Assembly (NCBI GenBank): GCA_016647705.1
Contig: CM028325.1
Span: forward strand, 30,546,474-30,610,473
DNA from: Eucommia ulmoides
Taxonomy: Eukaryota; Streptophyta; Magnoliopsida; Garryales; Eucommiaceae
DNA length: 64,000 bases
Direction of reading: 5' to 3'
Positions 11,760-22,460 of this stretch are shown here, one piece after another. Numbering within the stretch: position 1 is the stretch's first letter; each line of letters starts with the position of its first letter. A program made the position numbers and the translations under genes. The notes under the pieces are model-generated. The model did no database searches. It was not told the DNA's origin and saw only the letters and a program-made list of their open reading frames with translations.

Positions 11760-12030
11760 ATTCGCCGGGAGTAGTCTAGTCTGCCGCCTGCCGAAGGGAT
11801 GGGACCCACATGGCACCGCCAGTTTCATACAACTGACGTGGCATCTGAAAAAATAGGAAAGAATGGGCCCCATGTCTAAACAGGATGGGACCACCCGACC
11901 GTTCGGCACAGTGAATAACGTCATCACAGACCGTCCCACCTACCGACCACCGTGGCAGAGCCTCTGAATTAGATCTATTCCTAAGCCGGCGGGCCCCTGC
12001 CACGTCTACAGCCATGTCACGTGACACTAA
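11760..12030. promoter_or_regulatory. GC-rich island with ACGT-core motifs
   Basis: About 270 bp of clearly higher GC in AT-rich DNA. It carries tgacgtggca (11836), taacgtcatca (11918), gccacgtct (11999), cacgtgac (12018) and several 'gggaccca' words. ACGT cores are the binding sites of plant bZIP and bHLH factors. No transcription unit adjoins it, and the nearest recognised gene is 18 kb away. Long-range regulatory use is inference; it could also be part of an unrecognised element. Confidence 0.3.
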
Positions 12031-12219
12031 TTTATTCATAATGCCATCATTATTTATTTTTAAATTAAAAAATAAGGTTGGGTAATAGATTCATTGCTTT
12101 TTTTTTTCTTCTTCTAATAATTGTGAATATATGAACATTATTAGACCCAAAAAAATGTATGAATCCAAATAGTCAAGTACATAATCATTTCTATTGTTTA
12201 ATTATAAATTTAATAACAT

Positions 12220-12583
12220 GATAATTGTTGGTTATGATAATTCTTGGAAGGATGGAAAAAGAAATATTTTAAAAAATATTTTTATTCAATATAAAAAAAA
12301 ATTATTTTTTTAGTATTATTTGGTTAAAAATAAAAATAAAAAGAAGAAAAATAGTTCACTTTATTATTAAAGGTATAATTATAATTTTTAATAACTTTAA
12401 TCACTTTCCTTCCATTTTTTCTCTAAATTTGTGAGGAAAAAAATTGTTTCGAAAATTATATTTTATCCATCTTATTTTCTTTTCCTTTCCATTTTCTATC
12501 CAACGAAACATGATTTTTTTTTTTTTTTGTTTTCTATTTCATTTCCCTTTTCATTAATTTTTCTTCTAACCAAACACACCCTA
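12220..12583. mobile_element. Tourist-like MITE (diverged)
   Basis: The right end 'ctaaccaaacacaccc' followed by TAA matches the ends of the MITEs at 13437-14270. The left end (tgttggttatgataattcttggaaggatggaaaa) is decayed. Internal blocks such as 'tttgtgaggaaaaaaatt' recur in the family. Size is about 365 bp. Confidence 0.5.
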
Positions 12584-12589
12584 AAATCT

Positions 12590-12940
12590 TGACATCGGGT
12601 TAGTTTTTCAGCATGCATTAGTTACTTTATGATATAAGCAAAATAATAGAGAAGAAATTGAGGCATGTGATTTGGCTAGTTATTTTTTATTTTTTAGCGG
12701 AAAGTTGTGTCTAAATCAGTTTATATACTTCGATTAATCACTTTTTCGGGCGATCTTGAGGGCACACTCCACGACATTGGTCTAGTGCAATGAAGATTAA
12801 ATTCAATATTTAATTGTCAACTATAATAACACTTCTTTCAGAGTTGAATCCCTGGTTGATAAAAGAGCACATCTCTTTATCAACTAGACTAACAATTAAA
12901 AATATTAATTAAAATACACAACTATCCATTATATATATAT
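12590..12940. other. Intergenic DNA, possible SINE scrap
   Basis: No gene is seen. On the minus strand, 'accagggattcaactc' near 12840-12856 resembles a tRNA-type B box and the flanking sequence could be an old SINE, but there is no clear A box or tail. Confidence 0.25.
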
Positions 12941-12942
12941 AA

Positions 12943-13144
12943 GGTTAATTAAATTTTATCTCCCTGTAGTTTGAACGATTTGCACTTATCCCCTTATGGT
13001 TTGAAAATCACCACTTACCCTCCCGTTGTTAGATTTTCAAACCACTTACCCTACTGTTATAGGGGGGTAAGTGCAACAAATATCTGACTACAGGGGATAA
13101 AGTACAAATTGGCCAAATCACATGGGGTAAAGTGCTATTAACCC
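12943..13144. mobile_element. Short MITE with long inverted ends
   Basis: About 200 bp that folds on itself over much of its length. It starts 'ggttaattaaattttatc' and ends with the inverted equivalent 'ggggtaaagtgctattaaccc'; inner blocks 'cacttatccccttatgg' and 'ggggggtaagtgcaac' pair as well. It sits in a TA run, so a TA target duplication (Stowaway-like) is possible but not provable. The family has the 'ccccctatggtttg' texture common in plant genomes. Confidence 0.65.
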
Positions 13145-13162
13145 ATATATATATATATATAT

Positions 13163-13320
13163 AAGTGATTTTACTTCAATAAATTTGATGTATTGATTGA
13201 TATATTCACTTTTAGTTACAAGTCCTTATTGAAAAAGTTACAAGTGATTTTACTTCAATAAATTTGATGTATTGATTGATACATTCACTTTTAGTTACAA
13301 GTACTTGTTGAAAAAGTTAC
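13163..13320. repeat. 79-bp tandem duplication, nearly identical
   Basis: The block from 'aagtgattttacttcaat' to 'gaaaaagtta' occurs twice, at 13163-13241 and 13242-13320, with about three differences. No coding frame is involved. The high identity indicates a recent event relative to the other repeats here. Confidence 0.95.
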
Positions 13321-13436
13321 ATGTTTCTTAGATGAACATACAATTTCTTTGGAATAAACTTTTAACGTGTAGTGATGAGTTAAAACACAACTTTTTTGGA
13401 TTGAATCTCCAGCTTCTTTGAAATTAAAAATTATAA

Positions 13437-13847
13437 GGGTATGTTTGGTTGGATGGAAAATGAATAGAAAAGAAAATGAAATGAAAAATTAAAAAAATAA
13501 AAAAGAACCATGTTTGATTGGATGGAAAATGGAAGGTAAAATAAAATAGAATGGATAAAACATAATTTTCGAGATAATTTTTTTTCCACACAAATTTGGG
13601 AGAAAATGATTAAAAATATCAAAATTACAATTATACTCTTAATAATAGATTTTTTAAAATTTATTTTGTAATATACGAGGGAAAAATAGTAAATTACATT
13701 AAAATAAATTATTTTTCATCCTTTAATTTTTTTTTTCTCAACCAAATAACACTAAGAAAAATAATTTTCCTTTCACAATGGATAAAAATATTATTCTCTC
13801 ATTTTTTTTTTCTTTTTCCTTTTCCATCCTTCCAACTAAACATGCCC
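13437..13847. mobile_element. Tourist-like MITE, copy 1 of an abutting pair
   Basis: The ends are gggtatgtttggttggatgg and its inverted match closing in 'ccaactaaacatgccc'. TAA flanks both sides (13434-13436 and 13848-13850), the target duplication of PIF/Harbinger-type elements. A second set of inverted words (tgtttgattggatgg and caaccaaataacacta) lies about 60-100 bp inside each end. No coding capacity; length 411 bp. Confidence 0.8.
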
Positions 13848-13850
13848 TAA

Positions 13851-14270
13851 GGGTGTGTTTGGTTGGGTGAAAAATTGATGAAAAAGAAAAAAAAAAAATC
13901 CTTGTTTGGTTGGATGGGAAATAAAAAAAATAAAAATAAAACATGATGAAAAAAACACAATTTTTGTGATAATTGTTTTTCCACACAAAATTGGGAGGAC
14001 AATAAAGAAATATAAGTGACAATGGGTAAACAATGAGTAAAATTATAATTATACTTTGATAATATAATTTTTAATTTATTTTTGTAATATACGAGAATGA
14101 AATAATAAATTATATTAAAATAAATTATATTTTCTCTTTTTATTTTTCTTTTTAACCAAATAATATTAGAAAAATAAAAATAAAAATCACGGATAAAAAT
14201 ATGATCTTTTTTGTTTTAGTTTTTGTCTGTTTTATTTATTTATTTATTTTTTTTTTTACCAAACATATTT
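13851..14270. mobile_element. Tourist-like MITE, copy 2 of an abutting pair
   Basis: It begins gggtgtgtttggttggg straight after the TAA that closes copy 1 and follows copy 1 block for block (ccacacaaaattgggag, gtaatatacgaga, aaccaaataatatta). The right end (accaaacatattt) is decayed. Length is about 420 bp. Frames on the minus strand through both copies are repeat artefacts. Confidence 0.7.
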
Positions 14271-14423
14271 AGAGAAGAACTGCAATAAGGGAGTCAGGAT
14301 TGGGAAAAAGTAAGGGGTCATAAATCAAATCAAATCGCAGCTGCGATATTAGTACTAGTGTACAAACTTGCATAAAAAAAAAAGTACTAGTGTACAAACG
14401 CATACGTTAATTGGTTACGCCTT

Positions 14424-14424
<1 letters not shown>

Positions 14425-14454
<30 letters not shown>
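14425..14454. repeat. (GGCTCA)5 hexanucleotide repeat
   Basis: Five perfect units, followed by a diverged continuation (agcacaggcagg). No reading frame of note spans it. Confidence 0.95.
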
Positions 14455-14459
14455 AGCAC

Positions 14460-16127
14460 AGGCAGGATTCTTTCTACAGTTTTTAGATTTACCTTTTAAC
14501 TATTTTCATAGGAAAGGAGTTAGGAGGCCATCTTGGTGATTAAAAAGCTAGTTATTGATAAGGCCCAACAAAGGGCTATTAACGGTGCCGGTCTATCAGG
14601 GATTTTGAGGCCCAGCTACGTACTTCTTTTCTGGATTGTAGCGCCATTAATTAGATCACCCTATTGCTTTCCTCTCTTTTCTGTCTTCGACACTTCATTC
14701 ACCCATTATTGTTATGAATTTTTTTCTCCAAAACTCCCTCTCTAAAATAAAATAATTTTTTAAAATCTTTATATTACATTTGCTACGTTGAAATAAAATA
14801 TAATAAAATAAAATAAATATGATATTAAAATAAATATGGTATTAAAATAGAATGACTATTACCATTTTTATATTTGGTGATAAATATGATTAAAAATGAT
14901 ATTGAAATGACCATTACCATTCTTACGTTTTGTTACAAAATACATTAAACATAATATTGAAATGATCGATAAATAAAAATAAAACAATATTCAAAAATAT
15001 TCAAAAATTTTAGAACAAAATTTTAGGAACATAACAGAATTATTCAGATACAGTAAACAAATGTCACATAAGTTGCGTAAATAAGTTTTCCTCAACCAGT
15101 TTTTAGAAATTAAGTTTTTAATTTATATTTTTTTGGTTAAGAACTCAAATATTATTTGGTTATTTTTATACATATATCCGAGAACAAATGCATAAAATTT
15201 AATGAGTAAATACGTTTTATAAATACCGAATATGAATATACTATTAACAATTATATAAATAATCATAAAAGTGAAATAATATATTTACAAATTAATTTTT
15301 ACTAATATTTTATAAAATTACAAACAAATAACTATAAATTATGATTAATTTTATCAATTTTTGCAAGTCAACAAATTTTAATTTAATTAATTATTATCGT
15401 AACTACTTTCTTTTTGGGTGAAAATATTTTTTAAATCATAATTTTTTTTTAAATAATTTAAAATATGGAGGAAGAAAAATAATCATATATTTGTACATTA
15501 ATTAAGAAAATAAATTGATTAAAACAAAAAAAATGACAAAATTAAGTGGGGCCACTCGTTATTTGATATAAAAAAAAAAAATATGTAAGAACTTCCAACA
15601 AGACTTTAAAGAGTTATTCTCTAACCCTATTGAAAGATTTCCTCTTCTTCCACTTTTAAGTGCTAGTATTAGACTAGTATTAGATGTATCATTCTCACAA
15701 TTCAATTTTTAGACACTCAAAATAAATAAATAACCAAATTATTTTGAAATTTTCACAAAAAATAAAAATACAAAATTATCAATGTGATTAAAGATATAAT
15801 TTCAAAGAACAAATATTTTCATTTAATATTATTGAATCAATATCTTTTGTCCAATTCCCAAACTGTACTGTAAAACAATTAAGACTATGAATAATTACTA
15901 CTGTAATGAAAGAAATACGAGAAATTATAATTTTAAACATAAAAAAAAATATTTATTTAATATTATTGAATCAATATCTTCTATTCGATTTTAAGTCTAT
16001 GAATACTATTCTGGATGAAATGAAATATGAGAAAAAAAAATATAATTTTAAACATTAAAAGGTATATTTTATTCATGTGTAGTTTAGATGATATTGAATT
16101 CTATAAGGTAAAAGGGATTAGAAGTTG
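14460..16127. other. AT-rich intergenic DNA, nothing recognised
   Basis: No gene, repeat end or RNA feature could be supported. Weak internal repetition is present: 'aaataaatatgatattaaaa' variants at 14795-14960, and 'tatttaatattattgaatcaatatctt' at 15820 and 15952. Confidence 0.6.
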
Positions 16128-16270
16128 GTCTTAGTAGAAAATGCCAACTCCCCTACACTAGTGGTGAGGGGTTCCATTCCCTTCCCATGTACTGAGTGTG
16201 AATTTTCAATCTCATCGGTGTTCGGGTGCGTGTGTCTGGGTGTGTGAGTAAAAAAGGCATATTGACCCAA
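16128..16270 (+). mobile_element. SINE-like sequence
   Basis: 'ggggttccattccc' at 16167-16180 matches a polymerase III B box (GGTTCnANNCC) at about the expected distance after 'actagtggtgag'. A TG-rich 3' part ending in 'gtgagtaaaaaagg' follows. This layout is that of tRNA-derived plant SINEs. No certain target duplication was found; an old tRNA pseudogene is the alternative. Confidence 0.4.
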
Positions 16271-16994
16271 AAACGAATTCCAAGGTAAAAAGATTGGAAC
16301 AAATTTATATTCCATTTTGTTTTCACTTTGTTCTCAACTTTGGTGATTGGGAGTAAAAACTTTTCCTTTGTAGCATGTCTTTACCTATGCCTAACCAAAC
16401 AAGGATAAATTGATTTTTTTATTCTTTCCTTTTTATGTATTTATTTTCACCATGCCAAACATCCCGTTTTGGAGCTAAGAACAGGTTATTGATATTTAAT
16501 ATATAAGTAGGATACAAGGTAAATTCTCAAAAAAATAAATAAAAAACATTTGAACAAAATAGAACGAAATAAAGATTAAATTTTACTATGTTGCCCATAA
16601 AACAAAAACAAAATTCTACTATATTTTTATATTATGGGCAAGAGAACAACTGAAGATTCCAAGGTTTATACCATTTATTTCTTCTATTTTTTTCCGTTAA
16701 TTAGATCATTTTTCTATAATTTTATAAATACCGATTAACCTCTTATCATTTTTGGTCAAATGCCACTTAATTTCCTTATAGGTAAAAAGTTACTAAATTT
16801 TTTACTATACTAACAATTTTATCCTTAACTATTTAAAAATAATTAAAAATTAAAATACATAAATAACACTTTATTTTTTTAATTTATTTTTATATACATA
16901 ACTAATCACATCTTCCTTCTTCCTCTTTATTATCTCTTCTTCTTCATTTCTCCCACCCTCGTGGGAAAGCACCCCCACCGAACTCCTTTTTCCT

Positions 16995-17402
16995 TATTAG
17001 ATTCTTATCCTACATCGTTTATATGAGAGTTCCCAAGCCACTATATAAATCAAAGGAGTTACTCCACTTAACACCATATGGTTTTAAGTTGGAACCTCTT
17101 AACATGGTATCAAAATCAAGGTTATGAGTATCTTATTCTCTCGTAGTCAAATTATCCGTGCAAGTTGGGGGTTGCACATTTCTCATCATTCCCACGTAAT
17201 CAAATCATTCGTGCAAATCGGGGGTTACACATTTCTCATCATTCCCACGTAGTCAAATCATTCGTGCAAACCGAGGTTGCACTCAAGAGCAGATGTTAGA
17301 TTTTTTTCTTACATCGCTCATCTGAGAATTCCCAAACCACTATATATATCAAATGAGTTACTCCACTTAGCACCATATGGTTTTAAGTTGGACCTCCTCA
17401 CA
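16995..17402 (+). mobile_element. TRIM retrotransposon (LTRs about 110 bp)
   Basis: Two direct repeats, 16995-17104 and 17294-17402, share 'cactatata.atcaaa.gag' and 'ccatatggttttaagttgga'. Straight after the left LTR comes tggtatcaaaatc (17105), a good match to the initiator-Met tRNA primer-binding site. The LTRs have T(G/A)TTAG...(AA/CA)CA ends. The flanks ttcct and tttct (16990-16994 and 17403-17407) fit a 5-bp target duplication with one difference. The 190-bp interior carries no gene. LTR divergence by eye is roughly 15 percent, so it is old. The layout looks complete for a TRIM, which is always non-autonomous. Confidence 0.8.
17142..17290. repeat. 53-bp tandem repeat inside the TRIM
   Basis: Three units start at 17142, 17195 and 17248 with 'cgta.tcaaat.at.cgtgcaa', followed by 'ggggtt.cacatttctcatc' (last unit partial). 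Confidence 0.9.
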
Positions 17403-18159
17403 TTTCTCATCCTCTTTTTTTTTTCTCTCTTTCTCTCTTTCAGACCCGTCGTCGTGACGGAGCCAGAGGACCTTAGGTTGATTTAGCTGAATTTGATGAG
17501 AGAAGACGATGAGCCTCTCGATTGGCTCGATTCGAAGGAACCTAACTCGATTCTTGTAGCTGAATATGCTCACTAGGGTTAAACTCATAGAGTTCTCCGA
17601 AGTTGTTCGAGGGTGAGGGGCCTTGTTTGAAGAACTGCTTCCATTACTTCATTGCTGATTCGCTGAATGCCTTGATAATGAAAGCTGCTTCCCTCAATTG
17701 ATAATGAAAGTTGTGGTAGTGTTTTGGAAGAAATTAAGTTAAATTTTAACCTCAAAGCGGCCGGGAGTGGAGACAGGCAGAGGACCTTGGCGATGACAAG
17801 TCTTTCACAGTTACCGTTGTTGACCATATACACACATCTCCACGTTTGATTCTGAAGTTCTCGCTCTTGTCCTGATGCACCAAATTAATTGTTCGTTCCC
17901 CTGTATACAATAATCATGAAAGTGAAAACACTATTTTCGTAAAAAACGAGAGCACAAAGACCGGATTTGTGCACCGGAGCACAAGTCTGGTTTGGATCTA
18001 TGTTTTGGAGCACAAATCAGCATCGATCCGTGAGCCAAATGTCAAATCCCGTCCAGATGAGAGAGAGAGAGAGGGAGAAGAAGAAGAAGACTGGCGGGTT
18101 TGAGGTGCTTCGGTGGTGGGGCGGTAGTGGATTCTGGTGGGGGTAGTAGCAGTGGATGG

Positions 18160-18203
18160 GCTGGGAGCGGTGGCGGTGGCGGTGGCGGTGGCGGTGGCAG
18201 TGG
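18160..18203. repeat. (GGTGGC)n hexanucleotide repeat
   Basis: About six units; with the surrounding G-rich sequence it gives low-complexity Ala-Thr frames on the minus strand that are not genes. Confidence 0.9.
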
Positions 18204-18449
18204 GAAGGTTGGGTGGAGGTAGGGGATAAATGTAAGTATTCAAAAAAAAAATTAAGAGTAAAAAATATATTTAAAAAAAAAAAATTAAGAGTAAAACTTT
18301 AAAAGCATTCATATCTTTTTAAAAGAAAAAATTGATCAAATAGAGTGACAAGTATTTTTTAAAAGATAAGAAAAATTTGTGGTTTAGGGTAAAATCACAA
18401 GGGAAGTAACTGGTATAAATTCATATTGATAATGGTACAATGTAACTTG

Positions 18450-19230
18450 ACTATTGATGATTCTGCTATTCACATGTGCATGTCACAATTTGCCATCAGG
18501 AGAGACTCCGAATACCAACTTGTTCCTTGCTTTGGCCACACAATATCACCTATTATGTCGTTGTCCGGGCACCGATTGCCTGTATAGATAATTGGGGACC
18601 CTAGTGTCGACCTCCTTATCAGCGTCACGACGTCCCCGATCGATTACCGAACCAAGTTGTTTAGACAGATCTACGAAAACCCTTGTCAAGTTGTATCTAT
18701 GACGGGTTGGGGGTGTCCAACCTCTTCCTTAGTGTTCCATGTGCCGAACCACATGTGTCAAAGGATTGGGCCCATTTGAATAAGCACGCTATGCGCTTTT
18801 TGATTCGCCACACGCCAGATTGAGTTCCTATTATGTGCTTAAATCTAGGGCTAATCCAACCACAATGCCTATAAACATCAGAATATTTTATCGTTCCAAG
18901 TGATCAATTTTGTCTCGATCTCTTGAATTGTTGAACTTTCTCTCCGATTTCTTACTCTCATGTCGGAAATAACTTTATTTGGTGTAGCCTAGCGGAGTTG
19001 TGTGTTGCTTATAGTTTGGATTCCAATCAACTTATTGAGGACAAAACATTGATCAAGACCACTAATATTCCATATTCCATATCAACAAGACTCAAATTAA
19101 AGTTTTCTCATTGAATCAACAATGGTCTATAAGTGTTAACCAGACGTAGAGACCAGCATAACTATAAGAAGCAAACCCAATAATCACCCTCTTAGTTCTC
19201 TATATCATAATTACTTGCATTTTTACACTT
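18450..19230. mobile_element. LTR-like fragment of uncertain family
   Basis: A GC-richer block without open frames and with LTR-like texture: 'cctataaacatcagaat' (18868) followed by a pyrimidine-rich leader-like stretch to 18960. It has no recognisable ends or coding part. Another repeat class cannot be excluded. Confidence 0.3.
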
Positions 19231-19279
19231 ACACCAACCGATTATCAATTGAATTTAAAGATTAATTACTTGTTTCATT

Positions 19280-20900
19280 ACGACTTAATTTTTAAGTACT
19301 GAAAATTTAAGAAAGTTGTTTGATAAATTGTGCTGAAAAATTAAGTATTAAATTCTTTTTACTTGTTTGATAAGTAAAAAATTTGAATACTAAAAAAATA
19401 TTTAATTTACATAACTATCCTTAATTTTTTTTTTTTTTTTACTAAAATCAAGATAATCTAAGAACAACAATCAACTAAAAACACCATTACCACACTAAAA
19501 AGTTCAAGGATAATGAATTTTTTGGTCACTCACAAATGTATTCGGTGTTCAATTAGACATTTGCATTTGGAAATAGACACATTGAGTCGTTTATATTTGA
19601 ATTTTGTTTCCAACAGGCCCAATTTACAAATCTATTAAGATCAATGGTAACGGTCAAAAAATATTTTGGTGATTTTGCATTCAAATTCAATTTCTTTAAT
19701 GAATTAATTACATTTTGCATAGCTATATTAAAATTAACCTTATATATTAAAATAAAGGGCCAAACTAAACATAAGAAAATCTTAAGGGTGTTTATTGTAA
19801 TTAAATCTATACCCCCTTCCTTGTTCTGTATCACAGTATCACTAGAACTCCATTGATGACCAGCGAAACCTCCACCTCCGAACAAAATTCCAACTTCCGG
19901 TGACCAAATCCAATCAACCTCACCGCCGAATAAAACCACAACCTCGGGCGAGAAAATCCAGCCTAGCCCATTGCCGAACAAAACACAATCTCCGCTGACG
20001 CGACCAAAACCCATCTCTCGGAATCTCTCCTGCACCTCATCTCTTTCTCCACTAAACCACCGAACACCATCGCTGAACAACCACTCCCGCCACCACCAAC
20101 TTCCTTGATTTCAGGCTTATTTGATTCAAGATTAATTCTAAAGTCAATAAATGGCGATTTGGATTCAGATTTGAGACCAAACATTAATTTCACCTCTATC
20201 ACTCTTTCTTTGGCACAGAGCAACGATTTGCAATACAAAGCAACGATTCGCAACTCTAAATTCCACCAAACAACAACAGCAAAATCATCGAAATCATCAA
20301 AATAAAGAACAATAAATTTGGTTTACATCAAACTGGGTTTTTAGAGAGAGAGAGTGTGATTGTGTTGGGTTTTTATAGGTAATAGATGCATACTGGTTGT
20401 CGGTTGATTTTGATTTGGAAGTTGATTCGCAGCAATCGAGTGTTCATATCTTTGATCAAGCTTAACAAAAGATGACGACTACCCAGAACGATCGATGGTT
20501 GACCGGAGCTTCAACTCAACGGCGGTGTGGACTTGCAGAGGAGTAGCGATCAATATCAAAGCTTCCCAGCAATTCAGATTTGAATCACCACCGTCAGCGA
20601 TCAATTTCAAAGTTTCGCTCGCTTCCTCTGCTTGCTGACATGAAATGGCGAAATCATAAATCCTATAAGATTGAAGGGTAAAATTGTCAAAATAATTTTT
20701 TTTAAAAGAAAAAAAACGTTGGGATTCTGCAAAATGAAATAAGTAATGTGTCATTGGCTGAATTTTTTAATCATATTTTTACTTAATTTTTATAGTTTTA
20801 TTTATATTTATCAAATACTGTTAATTAATTAAATATTTAATTTAATCAGTTTTAAATAAATTATATCAAATATGTCTAAGTTGATATTTTCTTCATTTTT
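19280..20900. other. Candidate non-autonomous element, no gene recognised
   Basis: AT-rich edges with words such as 'tacttaattttt' in opposite senses (19280-19420 and 20760-20880) enclose a GC-richer core (19850-20100, 20480-20640) with cgccgaa, caccgc and gagagag words. The longest minus-strand frame (19553-20080, 175 codons) has no domain I recognise and skewed composition. I do not call it a gene. Confidence 0.3.
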
Positions 20901-21178
20901 TACTTTTATTTTAAATATAGAAATAAATGTATGTAAATTTATGTTCAAGTGTTTGTACTGGAGTACTCATTTCCATGTAGAAAGTAAACGTTGACACGTG
21001 CACAAGAACAGTGAGAAATTTGATTTCCAAATGGGAAAAGGGCATTATATTCAAAGACTCTTCCCATTGTGGTCCAACCTCAAATCTATTCATAATTCCA
21101 CAAAACCAAAAGAAATTGGTCAACAATTCATCATGCCACTTGATGATATTTTTCCCTTCTTCCACACACCACTCCAAG

Positions 21179-21480
21179 GGTATGTTTAGTTAGAACCCAA
21201 GGAAAATTATATATATTTGATTGGAAAGATATAAAATATATATATATATATACTTAATTAATTTACTGATTTATTTTTGTATATTATAATAAGAAATTAA
21301 AAAAAAAATTATCATCAAAAGTATGATTGTAATTTTAGTATTTTTTTTCTTCGAGAAACTCCCTCTTTTTCCACTTAAATTGGTGAGATAAAAATTTGTT
21401 TAGAGAATTGTATATTTTTCTTTCCCTCCAATTTTTCTTCCATACCAAACAATCAATTTTATTTTTATTATTTTTTATCA
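21179..21480. mobile_element. Diverged Tourist-like MITE remnant
   Basis: It starts gggtatgtttagttagaaccc, matching the left end of the MITE at 13437. Inner blocks (cacttaaattggtgaga, atattataataagaaatt) follow the family order. The right end (ccataccaaaca) is poorly preserved. Confidence 0.45.
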
Positions 21481-21489
21481 TATTTTCTT

Positions 21490-22460
21490 TCTTCATTTTT
21501 GCATCCATCTTTTTGTTTTTTTCACAGGCTTTTTAACAAAGGCACCCCAAGAGGATCTATAATATATGTTCAATAAGGTGTGTCAAAAATTTTTAACTAT
21601 CAATTTGTCGTTTCACAACCAAAATTAAGGCTCCGATCATTTGTTGTGCCAAAGTGCCACACTCCAATTTTCTAGGCCTTATTTGCTGCAACTTATGCCT
21701 AATGGAAAACTTTGCGAGAGAATTGTTGGAGGAAGTTGTTGCTCAAGCAGTCATGAAATCCAAAATAAAATAATAAATTTTATTTTATTTGAGTTGGACT
21801 AGTTTGTTAATTTTATTTTATTTGTGTAATTTTAATTTTTTAATTAAGTTATAATTTAACTTCAAGTAATTTAATTTAATTCATATTCAAATTGATCTGA
21901 TTTATTTAGTATAATTTGATATATCTAGATTTAGAATCTAATCAAATGCAGATACATAATTCTAATTCAAATTCAAACTACCTGAAAAAAATTAAATTAA
22001 AATTTGACGATTACTTTAAAATTTTAATTCAAGTCAATATCTATTCTTAATTTTAATACAAAATACATTTTAAGAAATAACACACCGATTTTGTCATAAT
22101 TTACTTACCACAAATATGTGTTATACCACTGTTCATGTATCATATCCCACAAATGCCACAAAATTTAATACATTTACAGGAGATGCTATAAGGATCCTAA
22201 TACCATATTAGTCATTAAAGTTAAATTTTATTTTGCCATAAATTTCAAACTAAAAGGAGATAGAACTTCGAATTAAATATAACATTCTGAAAATCCCAAG
22301 CACTATAAAAAGGGCAATTCGTAGAACACTTGTATTTTTATAAAAAAAAAAAAAAAAATCAGAAATTTTAGTCCTGTTAATTTTAAAATTTAATTTGTAG
22401 TGCAATTGTCTTTTATTACCAAAACAATTCCTACAACAATTATATATAGATACCAACTAA
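21490..22460. other. Intergenic DNA, nothing recognised
   Basis: No gene or element end could be supported. The stretch is AT-rich with low-complexity runs. Confidence 0.55.

Larger units (their letters stand above)
16663..18422. mobile_element. Non-autonomous TIR element, copy A (with TRIM inside)
   Basis: Imperfect inverted ends are 'gtttataccatttatttc' at the left and the complement of 'gtaactggtataaat' at the right. The left 200 bp match the left of the element at 32648 in order: 'tttggtcaaatgccacttaatt', 'aaaaagttactaaa', 'acaattttatccttaac'. The interior holds GC-richer, exon-like sequence and a (GGTGGC)n run, and no transposase is visible. Without the TRIM insertion it is about 1.35 kb. 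A Mutator-like origin is a guess from size and texture. Confidence 0.45.

Noticed and set aside
16128-16270. Functional tRNA gene
   Set aside because: A B-box-like word is present, but no cloverleaf with proper stems could be drawn; SINE-like is the better reading.
17998-18243. Minus-strand frame with Ala-Thr repeat
   Set aside because: It translates the (GGTGGC)n run and has no other protein feature.
19553-20080. Minus-strand frame of 175 codons
   Set aside because: Skewed composition, no recognisable domain, no splice or promoter context, and it lies in a candidate transposon interior.
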